Part shown: positions 34,420 to 43,280 of the stretch, one piece after another
Position numbering within the stretch: position 1 is the first letter of the stretch
Layout: each line of letters opens with the position of its first letter
Source: Lysobacterales bacterium
Lineage (GTDB): Bacteria; Pseudomonadota; Gammaproteobacteria; Xanthomonadales; Ahniellaceae
NCBI GenBank assembly: GCA_016182785.1
Contig: JACPFU010000014.1
Coordinates: forward strand, 1 to 64,000
DNA: 64,000 bases
Direction: 5' to 3'
The notes under the pieces: generated by a model
What the model was told of the DNA's origin: nothing
What the model saw: the letters and a program-made list of their open reading frames with translations, nothing else
Databases searched by the model: none
Made by a program: the position numbers and the translations under genes

Positions 34420-35901
34420 ATGAGTCACACTGCAAACAACGGCGTGCTGCGCCGTACCAAGATCATCGCCACCCTCGGCCCGGCCTCGGACGCGCCCGGG
34501 GCGATCGAGGCGCTGATCGCCGCCGGCGTCAACGTCGTGCGGCTGAATTTTTCGCACGGCACCAAGGAACACCACGCCGCGCGCATCCAGGCGGTGCGTG
34601 ATGCCGCGCACAAGCTCGGGCGCGAGGTCGGCGTGCTCGCCGACCTGCAGGGGCCGAAGATCCGCATCGAGAAGTTCGAGGAAGGCAAGGTGCTGCTGCA
34701 GGCCGGCGATCCATTCACGCTGGTGTGCAGCGCCGACGCCGCGCCGGGCGACCGCAACCGCGTCGGCATGAGCTACCTCGGCCTGATCGATGACGTGGTC
34801 GTCGGCGACACCCTGCTGCTCGACGATGGCTTGATGGCGGTACGTGTCGATGCGATCGAAGGCGTCGAGATCCGCACCACGGTGCTGACCGACGGCAAGT
34901 TGTCGGACCGCAAGGGGCTGAACCGTCTCGGCGGCGGGCTGTCGCTCGGCGCACTGACCGAGAAGGACAAGCGCGACATCATCACCGCGGCCGAGCTGAA
35001 GGTGGACTTCGTCGCGGTCTCGTTCTGCCGCAATGCCGCCGACATGAACGAGGCGCGCGCGCTGTTGCGGGAAGCGGGCTGGGAGGCGGCCCTGGTCGCG
35101 AAGATCGAACGCGCCGAATCGATCCCGCTGCTCGGCGAGATCATCGACGCCTCCGACGTGGTCATGGTCGCGCGCGGCGACCTCGGCGTGGAAATCGGCG
35201 ACGCCGAATTGCCCGGCCTGCAGAAGAAGATCATCCGCGAGACGCTGGAGCGCAACAAGGTGGTGATCACCGCGACGCAGATGCTGCAGTCGATGGTCGA
35301 GTCGCCGATCCCGACGCGTGCGGAGGTGCTCGATGTCGCCAATGCGGTGATCGACGGCTCCGACGCGGTGATGCTGTCGCAGGAAACCGCGGCCGGCAAT
35401 TACCCGACCAAGGCGGTCGAGGCGATGGTGCGCATCTGCCTCGGCGCCGAGCGCCAGTTCGAGATGGACACCGACTTCGAGGCGGCGCCGCGCAACCTCG
35501 CCCGCGTCGACCAGTCGATCGCGATGGCGGCGATGTTCCTGGCCGAGCACATCAAGGTGCGCGCGATCATCGCGCTGACCGAGTCCGGCGGCACCGCGCG
35601 CTACCTGTCGCGCTTCCGCTCGGAAGTGCCGATCTTCGCGCTGTCGCGCCACGCCGGCGCGCGCCGGCGCATGGCGATGATGCGCGACGTGTTCCCGATC
35701 GACTTCGACACCCGCGGCCTGCCCCCGCGCGAAGCCGCCCGCGAAGCCATCCGCCGCCTGCACGCACTCGGCCACCTGCACGAAGGCGACCGCGTCATGA
35801 TCACGAGCGGCGACAGCATGGAAAACCAGGGCGCCACCAACACCCTGCGCATGCTCGAAGTCGGACCCGCGGGCAAGGCCGAAGGCTTGGGGGATTTGTA
35901 G
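34420..35901 (+). CDS. pyk: pyruvate kinase
   Basis: A 493-residue glycolytic enzyme converting PEP and ADP to pyruvate and ATP. RRTKIIATLGPASDAPG starts the TIM barrel, LNFSHGT is the usual ADP/K-site stretch, MVARGDLGVEIG is conserved, and ITATQMLQSM follows. The C-terminal allosteric domain ends MITSGDSMENQGATNTLRM. It is monocistronic between secreted-protein genes and the HU-like gene. The 237 bases after it contain REP-like elements. Confidence 0.97.
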   Translation: MSHTANNGVLRRTKIIATLGPASDAPGAIEALIAAGVNVVRLNFSHGTKEHHAARIQAVRDAAHKLGREVGVLADLQGPKIRIEKFEEGKVLLQAGDPFTLVCSADAAPGDRNRVGMSYLGLIDDVVVGDTLLLDDGLMAVRVDAIEGVEIRTTVLTDGKLSDRKGLNRLGGGLSLGALTEKDKRDIITAAELKVDFVAVSFCRNAADMNEARALLREAGWEAALVAKIERAESIPLLGEIIDASDVVMVARGDLGVEIGDAELPGLQKKIIRETLERNKVVITATQMLQSMVESPIPTRAEVLDVANAVIDGSDAVMLSQETAAGNYPTKAVEAMVRICLGAERQFEMDTDFEAAPRNLARVDQSIAMAAMFLAEHIKVRAIIALTESGGTARYLSRFRSEVPIFALSRHAGARRRMAMMRDVFPIDFDTRGLPPREAAREAIRRLHALGHLHEGDRVMITSGDSMENQGATNTLRMLEVGPAGKAEGLGDL

Positions 35902-35958
35902 TCCTCGCCCCGCTACCCGACATCGCCAGGCGCCGCCGACCACGCCGCATCAGCGAAT

Positions 35959-35988
35959 GTAGGTCGGATCAAGCGCAGCGGATCCGAC
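35959..35988. repeat. REP-like palindrome, copy 1 (GTAGGTCGGATC type)
   Basis: GTAGGTCGGATC, a short spacer, then GATCCGAC. An inverted, slightly longer copy is at 37612-37650. Both carry the GTAG/GCAG head typical of REP sequences. Confidence 0.6.
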
Positions 35989-36030
35989 GACCTTCCGCCC
36001 TCGGTTGGTTCGGGTTTTGGTGCTGGAAAA

Positions 36031-36058
36031 GATCGCGGGCAGGAGCCCGCTCCCACAG
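36031..36058 (-). repeat. REP-like element of the GGGAGCGGGC type
   Basis: On the minus strand it reads TGTGGGAGCGGGCTCCTGCC then CGCGATC, very like the common Pseudomonas/Xanthomonadales REP consensus. It lies 43 bases after copy 1 of the other REP class, so two element classes share this gap. Confidence 0.6.
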
Positions 36059-36103
36059 AGAACGGTGGTCGGATTCGATTGATGAAGCCTGCCGAGAGAC
36101 AAG

Positions 36104-36131
36104 CCCGCGGCGGTGTTGTGACCGCCGCGGG
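36104..36131 (-). terminator. terminator of the HU-like gene
   Basis: A perfect 11-bp stem (36104-36114 with 36121-36131) around GTTGTG, nine bases after the stop codon on the minus strand, followed by CTTGTCTC. The T-run is weak. Confidence 0.65.
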
Positions 36132-36139
36132 CCGGTCGG

Positions 36140-36496
36140 TCAGTTCGCGGCGTCCTTCAGCTTCTTGAGCGCGCGGACCTTGACCTTGGTGGTGGCCGGC
36201 TTGGCGGCGAACCACTGTTCTTCCTTGGTGAACGGGTTGATGCCTTTGCGCTTCGGCTTGGCCGGCACTTTCACCGAGGTGACCTTGAGCAGGCCGGGCA
36301 ACACGAATTCGCCGGCGCCCTTGCTCGACACCGACGCGATTGCAGCGGCTTCCAAGCCGGCCAGTACGGCCTTGACGTCCTTCGCGGCTACGCCGGAATT
36401 GTCGGCGATGAAATTGACCAGCGCCGACTTGTTCATCACTTCCTTCACCGGCTTCGCGGCCTTCGCGGCCTTCACAGGGGCTTTCTTGCTTGCCAT
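36140..36496 (-). CDS. HU/IHF-family DNA-binding protein with basic N-terminal tail
   Basis: A 118-residue nucleoid protein. Residues 1-18 form a Lys/Ala tail (MASKKAPVKAAKAAKPVKEV). An HU core follows: MNKSALVNFIADNSGVAAKDVKAVL, the GAGEFVLPGLLKVTSVKVPA arm-like strand, and KGINPFTKEEQ, a variant of the HU GRNPxTGE turn. The C-terminal KVKVRALKKLKDAAN closes the fold. The tail resembles the histone-like extension of Xanthomonadales HU variants. ATG 36496 is the only start that gives this tail. A hairpin follows. Gap 36497-36707 holds no gene that I can see. Confidence 0.9.
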   Translation of the reverse strand: MASKKAPVKAAKAAKPVKEVMNKSALVNFIADNSGVAAKDVKAVLAGLEAAAIASVSSKGAGEFVLPGLLKVTSVKVPAKPKRKGINPFTKEEQWFAAKPATTKVKVRALKKLKDAAN

Positions 36497-36707
36497 GGGA
36501 TGTTCCGTTTTTTCGTCTGCCTGATTGGCGCGGCGACGATAGCAATTTTTCGGCGTCTGCTGCGAGGGGTGCTGCGGAAGATCGGGGAGCTGCGCCGCCG
36601 GCGGCCGTGGCGGCATGCAATCAGCCGCCCGCAGCAGTGATCCCCGCCCCGTCGCCCGAGATCACCAGGCGCCGTTGGCAACACCGCCCAGAATTGCAAT
36701 GTTCCGG

Positions 36708-37553
36708 CTACAGGCACGCTTCCGGCAGCAACGCCGGAGCGACGGTGGTCTGCGCGGTGGCGGTGCCGGAGGCGAGTGCGGTCGCTCCGACCGGTGGCGC
36801 GGCGTGGCCGCAGACCCACTGCATGGTGCCGGCCGACGCCCAGGGTGCGACACCGATGCGTTGGCCGGCGAGATCCCCGGCGAAGGTCGCGACCAGCACG
36901 CCGTCGACCATCTGCACCCGCGCCTGCGCGATCGGGAGCGGTTCGCTCAATCCGACTGCGCCGAGGCTTGCCGGCATCACGTCGTTCGCCATCCAGAATT
37001 CGGTGATCGCCACGCGCGGCACGACCATGCCGATGAGCACATCGAGCACCTGCGAGCTCGCAGACGGTGCGCTCTTGCAGGCATTGGGCAGGATCGCGTC
37101 GGGCAGGCTCGTGTTCTGCGCCGAGTTCGAGCCCGACACCAGCGTCGCGTCGAGCGGAGGCGGCGCATATCCGCAGCCCCAGCGCAGCGTGTCGGCCTGC
37201 AGCCAGGCCGCGAAGGCGAGCCGTTCGCCGGCGAGATCGCCCTCGAAATTCAACAGCAACACACCGGACTGCAAGGTCGCCGACGCCGGCCCGGCCGGAT
37301 ACGGATCCGGCAACCCCAACACGGCGAGCGAGGCCGGCAGTTGCAGGTGCACGGCCCAGTGCTCGGCGGCGGCGCTGCGGATCACGCTGGTGCGGGTCAC
37401 GGCATCGAGTACCAGCGCGCTTGGCTCCCGCGTCTCGAAGCCATCGCGGAGCATGAGATCGCCGACGTCCGCGCCGGCGGAGGCATCGACACCACTGACG
37501 GTGGCCACGGCGCAAAGCGCCAGCCTTGCGGTCCAGTCCTTCAGCGTCGGCAT
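36708..37553 (-). CDS. secreted protein made of two tandem headless pilin-like domains
   Basis: A 281-residue exported protein. The signal peptide covers about 1-27; the segment LMLRDGFET at 33-41 is the DGFE motif placed near the N-terminus rather than at the end. Two repeats of 112 residues follow (about 49-160 and 170-281). Each has an ITEF/AAEH helix, PASL-x-x-x-GL, F-x-GDLAG-x-R, then W-x-CG and finally LP-x-AC. The Cys pairs (127/159 and 248/280) match the C-terminal disulfide loop of type IV pilins, and the second repeat (VAITEFWMANDVMPASLGAV) looks like pilin. The prepilin leader and hydrophobic spine helix are absent. I infer a soluble pilus-derived protein. It is divergent from an Hpt gene. 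Confidence 0.72.
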   Translation of the reverse strand: MPTLKDWTARLALCAVATVSGVDASAGADVGDLMLRDGFETREPSALVLDAVTRTSVIRSAAAEHWAVHLQLPASLAVLGLPDPYPAGPASATLQSGVLLLNFEGDLAGERLAFAAWLQADTLRWGCGYAPPPLDATLVSGSNSAQNTSLPDAILPNACKSAPSASSQVLDVLIGMVVPRVAITEFWMANDVMPASLGAVGLSEPLPIAQARVQMVDGVLVATFAGDLAGQRIGVAPWASAGTMQWVCGHAAPPVGATALASGTATAQTTVAPALLPEACL

Positions 37554-37611
37554 GGCAGTTCCCTCGATGCTTGCGCGCGGCCGGTGCGGTCGAACATACC
37601 AGAGCAGCGTC

Positions 37612-37650
37612 GTCGGATCCCTCGCTGCGCCCGTTGATCCGACCTGCATT
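37612..37650. repeat. REP-like palindrome, copy 2 (inverted relative to copy 1)
   Basis: Reverse complement of the 35959-35988 type, with a longer loop and ending AATGCAGGTCGGATC on the minus strand. The two copies point toward each other and enclose the HU-like and double-pilin genes. Confidence 0.6.
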
Positions 37651-37696
37651 CCTCGGCGGCGAAAGCGCTTACCATCCGGGCTTCCGTCCGGGTTGG

Positions 37697-38167
37697 GTGC
37701 GACGTTTCTTGATCGCCTGGTTGCAATCGCTGCTGTACAGGGTCCGCGCGTGGGTCGGTGGCGGGCGGGCGCGGGTGGCGCAGGGGGAAGATGCGGATGC
37801 GGAAATCCGCGAGGTGTTCCTGATCGAGTTGCGCGAGGTCGCGCATGCGCTGCAGGCGGCATGCGCGGACTGGCGCGCCAATCCCGCGGATGCGGACGCG
37901 CTCAAGCGGCTGCGGCGCGGTTTCCACACGATCAAGGGATCGGCGCCGCTGGTCGGGGCCGTGGCCCTGGCGGAATCGTGCCGGCACCTGGAGCAGTTGA
38001 TGGCGCGCCTGATCGAGCGCAGCGCGCAGCCGGTACCGGAGATCGTGCGTGCGGTGGAGCAGGCGATCCGCACGCTGCCCGCCTGCGCCGACGCGCTGCG
38101 TGATGGGCGCGCGCCGCCGGCGCAACTGCGCGCGATCGGCGAACAGGTCCGGCGCTTCCTCGGTTAG
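37697..38167 (+). CDS. stand-alone histidine phosphotransfer (Hpt) domain protein, ChpA/PilL-like
   Basis: About 156 residues. A short basic, partly hydrophobic start (VRRFLIAWLQSLLYRVRAW) is followed by one Hpt domain (about 35-145). The phospho-accepting His lies in RRGFHTIKGSAPLVGAVALAE, preceded by REVFLIELREVAHAL. These resemble the Hpt modules repeated in ChpA/PilL of the pilus-chemotaxis system (FHTLKGSxRMVGA), but only one module is here and no CheA or receiver domain follows. The start is uncertain: GTG 37697 fits best, TTG 37709 is possible, and the frame is open upstream through the REP element. It would relay phosphate between two-component proteins. Confidence 0.75.
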   Translation: MRRFLIAWLQSLLYRVRAWVGGGRARVAQGEDADAEIREVFLIELREVAHALQAACADWRANPADADALKRLRRGFHTIKGSAPLVGAVALAESCRHLEQLMARLIERSAQPVPEIVRAVEQAIRTLPACADALRDGRAPPAQLRAIGEQVRRFLG

Positions 38168-38219
38168 CCGCGTCCGCTCGCGGCGGAGCCGTCTGCCACC
38201 TCGCAACGATTCGCCCGGA

Positions 38220-39119
38220 TCAGCGCTTCCAGGTGATCAGCACGACGCCGGCAAGGATGATCGCCATCGCGACCAGATCGAGCCGATGCAGGGCTTCGCC
38301 GCCGAGCAGCACGCCAAACAGCACCGCGATCGGCGGATTGACGTAGGCGTAACTCGTCGCGAGCGCCGGCCGCACCTTGTCGAGCAGGTAGACGTAGGCG
38401 CCGAAACCGACGATCGAGCCGAAGATCGCCAGATACGCGAGCGATCCGATGGCGAGCGCATCGATGCCGGGCCGGATCCAGCCCTCGCCGTGCAGCAGCG
38501 TGGCCAACGCCAGCACCGGCGCCGCGACCAGCATCTGCGCCGCAGTGCTCATCATCGGGCTCGGCAGGTCGCGGCCGCGGCTCCACACCGAGCCGAAGGC
38601 CCAGGCCAAGGGCGATATCAGCAGCGCGATCGCGCCCGAGGGATTCGCGGCGAGGTCGCCGCCGAGGTTGAGCAGGATCACGCCGACGAAGCCGATCGCC
38701 AGACCGAGTGCTTCGCGCCGCGTCGGCCAGCGCCCGTACATCGCGCCGAACATCGCCGCCCACAGCGGCATGCTCGCGATGGCCACGGCGGCAAGCCCGG
38801 AACCGACGCTCTGTTCGGCGTAGCAGACCAGTCCGTTGCCGACGCCGAGCAGCAGCGTGGCCATCACCACCAGGTTCTTCCATTGCGCGCGGCTCGGCGC
38901 GGCGACGCCCTTGGCGCGCAGCCAGGCGAAGAACAGCAGCCCGGCGGCGGCAAAGCGCATCGCGGCCATCGCGAACGGCGAGAACCCGACCAGCGCCCAC
39001 TTGATCGCGAGGTAGGTCGAACCCCAGACCAGATACAGCGACAGCAGTGCCGCTGCGATCAGCCAGCGCTCGCGTTGCCCCGCGCGCAGGTCCGCGTCGG
39101 CGTCCACGGCGATCGACAT
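38220..39119 (-). CDS. EamA-family (drug/metabolite) exporter
   Basis: A 299-residue inner-membrane protein with about ten helices in two EamA repeats. LSLYLVWGSTYLAIKWAL starts the first, GLVCYAEQSVGSGLAAVAIA is a conserved loop, and SYAYVNPPIAVLFGVLLGGE starts the last part of the second. The layout fits YedA/RhaT-like DMT exporters of amino acids or other small metabolites. The substrate is unknown. The start at 39119 (MSIAVDADADL) gives a short cytoplasmic tail. Confidence 0.9.
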   Translation of the reverse strand: MSIAVDADADLRAGQRERWLIAAALLSLYLVWGSTYLAIKWALVGFSPFAMAAMRFAAAGLLFFAWLRAKGVAAPSRAQWKNLVVMATLLLGVGNGLVCYAEQSVGSGLAAVAIASMPLWAAMFGAMYGRWPTRREALGLAIGFVGVILLNLGGDLAANPSGAIALLISPLAWAFGSVWSRGRDLPSPMMSTAAQMLVAAPVLALATLLHGEGWIRPGIDALAIGSLAYLAIFGSIVGFGAYVYLLDKVRPALATSYAYVNPPIAVLFGVLLGGEALHRLDLVAMAIILAGVVLITWKR

Positions 39120-39160
39120 CGGCGAGTTTCCCGGAATCCGTTTCGAGCCGGCGTGCGCGG

Positions 39161-39424
39161 TCAGTCGCGATCGCGACCGAGCGGTGTCAGCACGCCGCTG
39201 CCGGGTCGGCGCACGACTTCGTATTCGGCCTCGAACACGCGGTCGCTGGCGCCGCTGGCCGTGGCCTCGCCACGCCCGCGCAGCAGTCGCGCCAGCGACA
39301 CGCCCAGGAACACCGCGACGGCCACCAGCGTCCCGAATGCCAGTGCGCCGAGGGCGATGGCGCCGATCAGCAGCAGCTTCAGCAGCGAGAACAACGGACG
39401 CAACAGGGCGGACAGGCTCGACAT
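39161..39424 (-). CDS. small inner-membrane protein of unknown function
   Basis: An 87-residue protein: MSSLSALLRPLFSLLKLLLI begins a long hydrophobic region (about 12-43, probably two short or one long helix), followed by a basic stretch (LARLLRGRGEATASG) and a charged tail (FEAEYEVVRRPG then LTPLGRDRD). I do not recognise the family. It lies 41 bases before the EamA gene on the same strand, so co-transcription is likely. ATG 39424 is chosen because upstream codons look like antisense of the Rieske gene. Confidence 0.65.
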   Translation of the reverse strand: MSSLSALLRPLFSLLKLLLIGAIALGALAFGTLVAVAVFLGVSLARLLRGRGEATASGASDRVFEAEYEVVRRPGSGVLTPLGRDRD

Positions 39425-39476
39425 GGCATCATTCCGGCAAGATGGGCCTAGCATGCAGCAAAGGAGTGATGGCGAC

Positions 39477-39839
39477 ATGAACGACAGCAACATGCCTGCG
39501 GGCGAGCAGCGGGCAGTGCAGCGGATTGCGCTGGCCGATATCCCCGAAGGTGGCGCCATCGCCGCGCAGCTGCCCTCGAGTACCGGCGGCTTCGAGATCA
39601 TCCTGGTGCGGGTCGGCGACCGCGTGCTCGGCTACCACAACGAATGCCCACACGCCGGACGCCGCCTCGATTGGGCGCCGGGGCGATTCCTGATCGACCG
39701 CGAGCACCTGGTCTGCGCCGCGCACGGCGCGATGTTCCGGATCGACAGCGGTTCCTGCACCGCCGGCCCGTGCCGCGGCAGCGGCCTGGTGCCGATCGCG
39801 CTGCGCGTCGAGGACGGCGTCGTGCTGCTGGCTCAGTAG
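39477..39839 (+). CDS. Rieske [2Fe-2S] ferredoxin-like protein
   Basis: A 120-residue soluble Rieske protein. ECPHAGRRLDW and LVCAAHGAMF supply the Cys-x-His and Cys-x2-His cluster ligands, in the spacing of ferredoxin-type Rieske proteins. It would pass single electrons to an oxygenase or reductase in the cytoplasm; no oxygenase partner is adjacent. AAGGAG at 39461-39466 lies ten bases before ATG 39477. Its last 7 bases overlap the convergent permease gene. Confidence 0.9.
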   Translation: MNDSNMPAGEQRAVQRIALADIPEGGAIAAQLPSSTGGFEIILVRVGDRVLGYHNECPHAGRRLDWAPGRFLIDREHLVCAAHGAMFRIDSGSCTAGPCRGSGLVPIALRVEDGVVLLAQ

Positions 39840-41674
39840 ACCACGTTGACCATCACCAGCGTGACCACGATGAAGATCGCGCTGAGCGGCAGTCCGGCGC
39901 GCAACAGGTCCTGGCGGCGGTAGCTGGCCGGACTCGCGACCAGCGAGATCACCGGATTCGCGGTGCTGGTGAAGTTGTTCGATGCCGACATCGTGACCAG
40001 CAGCGCGAACGGCGTCGGATCGGCATTCGCGGCGAGCGCGATGTTGATCGCCATCGGCACCATGACCACGGTGGCGCCGACGTGCGACATCACCTGCGCA
40101 AACACGCTGGTCAGCAGCATCAGCGCCAGTTCCAGCGCCCACAGCGGCATGTCGCCGAGCACCGCCACGATTTCCTGCGCGATCCAGGCGGCGGCGCCGG
40201 TCGAGTCCATCGCCCAGCCGAGCGGAATCAGCGAAGCCATGATGAAGATGGTCTTCCAGTTGATCGCGCGATAGGCCTCGTCCATGTTGAGCACGCCGGT
40301 CAGCAGCATGCCGACGGCGCCGGCCAGCAGCGCCACTGGCAGTGGCAGGTCCGAGAGCAGCGCCAGCACCAGCGACAGCGCGAAGAAGGCGATCGCATGG
40401 CGCAGGCGGTGCGGGCGTTCCTCGTCCTTCGGATAGTCGGTGACGACGACGAAGTCATGGTCCTCGGCGGCGTGTGCCAGGTCGCGCCAGGCGCCGTGGA
40501 ATACCAGCGTGTCGCCCTGGCGCAGGCCGCGGCCGCGCAGATCCTCGCGCCAGATGCGATCGCCGCGGTTGACCGCGAGCACCGAGATGCCGAAGCGCTT
40601 GCGCAGGCGCAACTCGCCGACCTTCTGGCCGATGAAGCGCGAGTTCGGCGGAATCACCGCCTCGGCGATGCCGGCGCGGGTCGGATTGAACATCGCGCCG
40701 AAGTTGCGCGCCTTCGGCAGCACGCGCAGGCCCTGCTGCTGCGCCCATTCGTGGATGCGCTCGCGCGGCCCGAGCACGCCGAGGATGGTGTTCGCCCACA
40801 GCATCTGGTCCGCCGGCGGCGCCAGTCGCGCCTCCTCGCCGATCTTGATCGCGAGGATCAATGGCGTGCCGGCTTGCGCCTCGACCTCGGCGATCGACAG
40901 CCCGATCAGCGCGCTTTCGGCCGGCACCATCAGTTCGATCACTTCGCCCTCGATGCCATAGGTGCTCTCGAAATAGCTGGCGGTGGCGCCGGGCGTGACC
41001 ACCTGGCGCTCGTCCTCGCGCATCGGCATCAGCTTCGGCCAGAACCAGTGGAAGTACGCGAGCCCGGACAGCAGCAGTGCGAGCCCGATCGGAGTGACGC
41101 TGAACATCGAGAACGGCTCGATGGTGTCGGCGCCGGAGGGCAGGTTGCGGTTGACCGACAGCACCAGGTCGTTGAGCAGGATCTGCGGCGAGTTGCCGAC
41201 CATGGTCATGGTGCCGCCGAGGATGATGCAGCAGGCCATCGGCAGCAGCAGTCGCGACAGCGGCAGGCCGGTGCGCGAGCTGATGCGCGCCACCACCGGC
41301 AAGAACAGCGCGGTGACCGCCGGGTTCTGCATCACCGCCGAGATCGCGCCGGTGATCGCGCACAGCACCAGCAGCAGGCGCCGCTCGTCGCCATTGGACA
41401 GGCGCAGCATGAACGAGGCCGCGGAGTTGAGCACGCCGGTGCGGTCGAGCCCGGCACCGAGGATCATCGTCGCCATGATCGCGAGCACGGCATTGCCGGC
41501 GAAGCCATCGAACAGCTGGTCGGTCGGCACGATGCCGGTGATGCCAAGCGCCACCAGCACCAGCAGGGCCACGACATCGGCGCGCACCCACTCGAGCGTG
41601 AACATGACCAGCGTGAACACGGTCAGCCCGAGCACGAGCAACATCTCGCCGGATAGGTTCAGGCCGCTGAGCAT
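39833..41674 (-). CDS. SLC13/DASS-family anion permease with RCK_C domains
   Basis: A 613-residue inner-membrane transporter. It has N- and C-terminal membrane halves with the DASS-type re-entrant stretches (ISAVMQNPAVTALFLPV, SASNNFTSTANPVISLV). Between them is a long cytoplasmic insert (about 205-400) with two TrkA-C/RCK_C modules (EVIELMVPAESALIGLS, EAVIPPNSRFIGQKVGEL). This layout occurs in sulfate, citrate or cation-coupled dicarboxylate permeases of bacteria. The substrate is unknown. RCK_C modules may bind a ligand or nucleotide and gate transport. Start at ATG 41674. Confidence 0.9.
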   Translation of the reverse strand: MLSGLNLSGEMLLVLGLTVFTLVMFTLEWVRADVVALLVLVALGITGIVPTDQLFDGFAGNAVLAIMATMILGAGLDRTGVLNSAASFMLRLSNGDERRLLLVLCAITGAISAVMQNPAVTALFLPVVARISSRTGLPLSRLLLPMACCIILGGTMTMVGNSPQILLNDLVLSVNRNLPSGADTIEPFSMFSVTPIGLALLLSGLAYFHWFWPKLMPMREDERQVVTPGATASYFESTYGIEGEVIELMVPAESALIGLSIAEVEAQAGTPLILAIKIGEEARLAPPADQMLWANTILGVLGPRERIHEWAQQQGLRVLPKARNFGAMFNPTRAGIAEAVIPPNSRFIGQKVGELRLRKRFGISVLAVNRGDRIWREDLRGRGLRQGDTLVFHGAWRDLAHAAEDHDFVVVTDYPKDEERPHRLRHAIAFFALSLVLALLSDLPLPVALLAGAVGMLLTGVLNMDEAYRAINWKTIFIMASLIPLGWAMDSTGAAAWIAQEIVAVLGDMPLWALELALMLLTSVFAQVMSHVGATVVMVPMAINIALAANADPTPFALLVTMSASNNFTSTANPVISLVASPASYRRQDLLRAGLPLSAIFIVVTLVMVNVVY

Positions 41675-41778
41675 GGTCCTCGCGAAGTGGGATGGGGCGG
41701 GCGCCTGGCCGAGTGTAGCCCCGCCGCCCTGCGTGCCGAAACCGCGATCGGCAGCGGTGTCAGCGAAACTTCACGCCC

Positions 41779-42474
41779 TCAGCGGCGCCGGTAGAGCAGG
41801 TCGAAGACGCCGTGGCCGAGGCGTTCGCCGCGCTTCTGGAAGTGGGTTTCGATGCGCCAGTCGGGGCGCGGGGCGCTCTGTCGCGGGCCGAGTTCGTTGC
41901 GGAACGCGGGGCTCGCGTCGAGCACGTCGAACATGTGCTCGGCATAGGGCTCCCAGTCGGTGGCGAGGTGGAACAGGCCGCCTGGCCGCAGGCGCGAGGC
42001 GACCAGTTCGACGAATCCGGGCTGCACGATGCGGCGCTTGTGGTGACGCGCCTTGTGCCAGGGGTCGGGGAAGTACAGGCGCAGTTCGGCGAGTGCGCCG
42101 GGGGCGATCTCGTGGCGCAGCACGTCGACCGCGTCGTGCCTGGACACTCGCAGGTTGCCAAGGCCGGCGCCGTCGGCCTGCTTGAGCAGGCGCCCGACTC
42201 CGGGTTCGTGCACCTCGATGCCGAAGTAGTTGCGCGCCGGGTCCGCCTGTGCGGCCGCGAACAGCGCCTCGCCGTTGCCGAAGCCGATTTCGAGCACGAC
42301 CGGGTGCGCGTTGCCGAACGCGCTCGCGAGGTCGCGCGGCGTGCCCGTGTATTCGAGCCCGTAGCGCGGCCACAGGTCCGCGATGGCGCGCTTCTGGCCG
42401 TCGGTCATGCGCCCGATGCGTTTGACGAAGCTCTTGATCTCGCGGCGGGGCGCCGCTTCGCCGGCATCGCTCAT
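41779..42474 (-). CDS. trmB: tRNA (guanine-N7-)-methyltransferase
   Basis: A 231-residue SAM-dependent enzyme that makes m7G46 in t[16 protein letters not shown] is the SAM-binding loop, [11 protein letters not shown] follows, and [21 protein letters not shown] is the family signature, with the catalytic Asp in FPDPW. Its start overlaps the thiG stop by one base, so it is third in a thiS-thiG-trmB transcript, an order found in several Xanthomonadales. Confidence 0.97.
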   Translation of the reverse strand: MSDAGEAAPRREIKSFVKRIGRMTDGQKRAIADLWPRYGLEYTGTPRDLASAFGNAHPVVLEIGFGNGEALFAAAQADPARNYFGIEVHEPGVGRLLKQADGAGLGNLRVSRHDAVDVLRHEIAPGALAELRLYFPDPWHKARHHKRRIVQPGFVELVASRLRPGGLFHLATDWEPYAEHMFDVLDASPAFRNELGPRQSAPRPDWRIETHFQKRGERLGHGVFDLLYRRR

Positions 42475-43271
42475 CAGAGGAAGTGTCCGTCGATCGGCGA
42501 CGACGCCGAGGCGAAGCGCTTGCGCGGAATGCGGCCGGCGAGGAAGGCCTCGCGCCCGGCCTCGATCGCCTTGCGCATCGCGCTCGCCATCAGCACCGGG
42601 TGCTTGGCACCGGCGATCGCGGTGTTCATCAGCACGCCATCGCAGCCGAGTTCCATCGCGATCGCGGCATCACTCGCCGTGCCGACGCCGGCATCGACCA
42701 GGATCGGCACCTTTGCATTCTCGACGATGGTCAGAATGTTGTACGGATTGCGCACGCCGAGTCCGGAGCCGATCGGCGCGGCCAGCGGCATCACCGCGAC
42801 GCAGCCCATCGCTTCGAGTCGCTTGGCGATGATCGGGTCGTCATTGGTGTAGACCATCACGTCGAAGCCGTCGCGCACCAGAATCTCGGTGGCCTTGATC
42901 GTCTCGATGATGTCCGGGAACAGCGTCTTCTGGTCGGCCAGCACCTCGAGCTTGACGAGCTTGTGCCCGTCGAGCAGTTCACGCGCGAGCCGGCAGGTGC
43001 GCACGGCGTCGTCGGCGCTGTAGCAGCCGGCGGTGTTCGGCAGGATCGTGTACTTCGACGGCGGCAGCACGTCGAGCAGGTTCGGCTCGCCCGGGTTCTG
43101 GCCGATGTTGCTGCGGCGGATCGCGACGGTGACGATCTCGGCCCCCGCGGCTTCGGTTGCGAGACGCGTCTCCTCCAGATCCTTGAACTTGCCGGTGCCG
43201 GTCAGCAGGCGCGAGCGATAGGTTCGTCCGGCGATGACAAAGCCATCGTCGATGGGGGTGTGGGTGTTCAT
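42474..43271 (-). CDS. thiG: thiazole synthase
   Basis: A 265-residue TIM-barrel enzyme that makes the thiazole phosphate of thiamine from DXP, ThiS thiocarboxylate and dehydroglycine. [16 protein letters not shown] is typical near the start. The catalytic Lys is probably in [20 protein letters not shown] and [15 protein letters not shown] bind phosphate. It lies 9 bases after thiS. No TPP riboswitch is seen upstream of the pair. Confidence 0.97.
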   Translation of the reverse strand: MNTHTPIDDGFVIAGRTYRSRLLTGTGKFKDLEETRLATEAAGAEIVTVAIRRSNIGQNPGEPNLLDVLPPSKYTILPNTAGCYSADDAVRTCRLARELLDGHKLVKLEVLADQKTLFPDIIETIKATEILVRDGFDVMVYTNDDPIIAKRLEAMGCVAVMPLAAPIGSGLGVRNPYNILTIVENAKVPILVDAGVGTASDAAIAMELGCDGVLMNTAIAGAKHPVLMASAMRKAIEAGREAFLAGRIPRKRFASASSPIDGHFL

Positions 43272-43280
43272 CGTTACTCC

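Noticed and set aside
39644..41656. Long open frame antisense to the SLC13 permease
   Set aside because: Repetitive Gln/Arg/His-rich product typical of antisense to membrane-protein codons.
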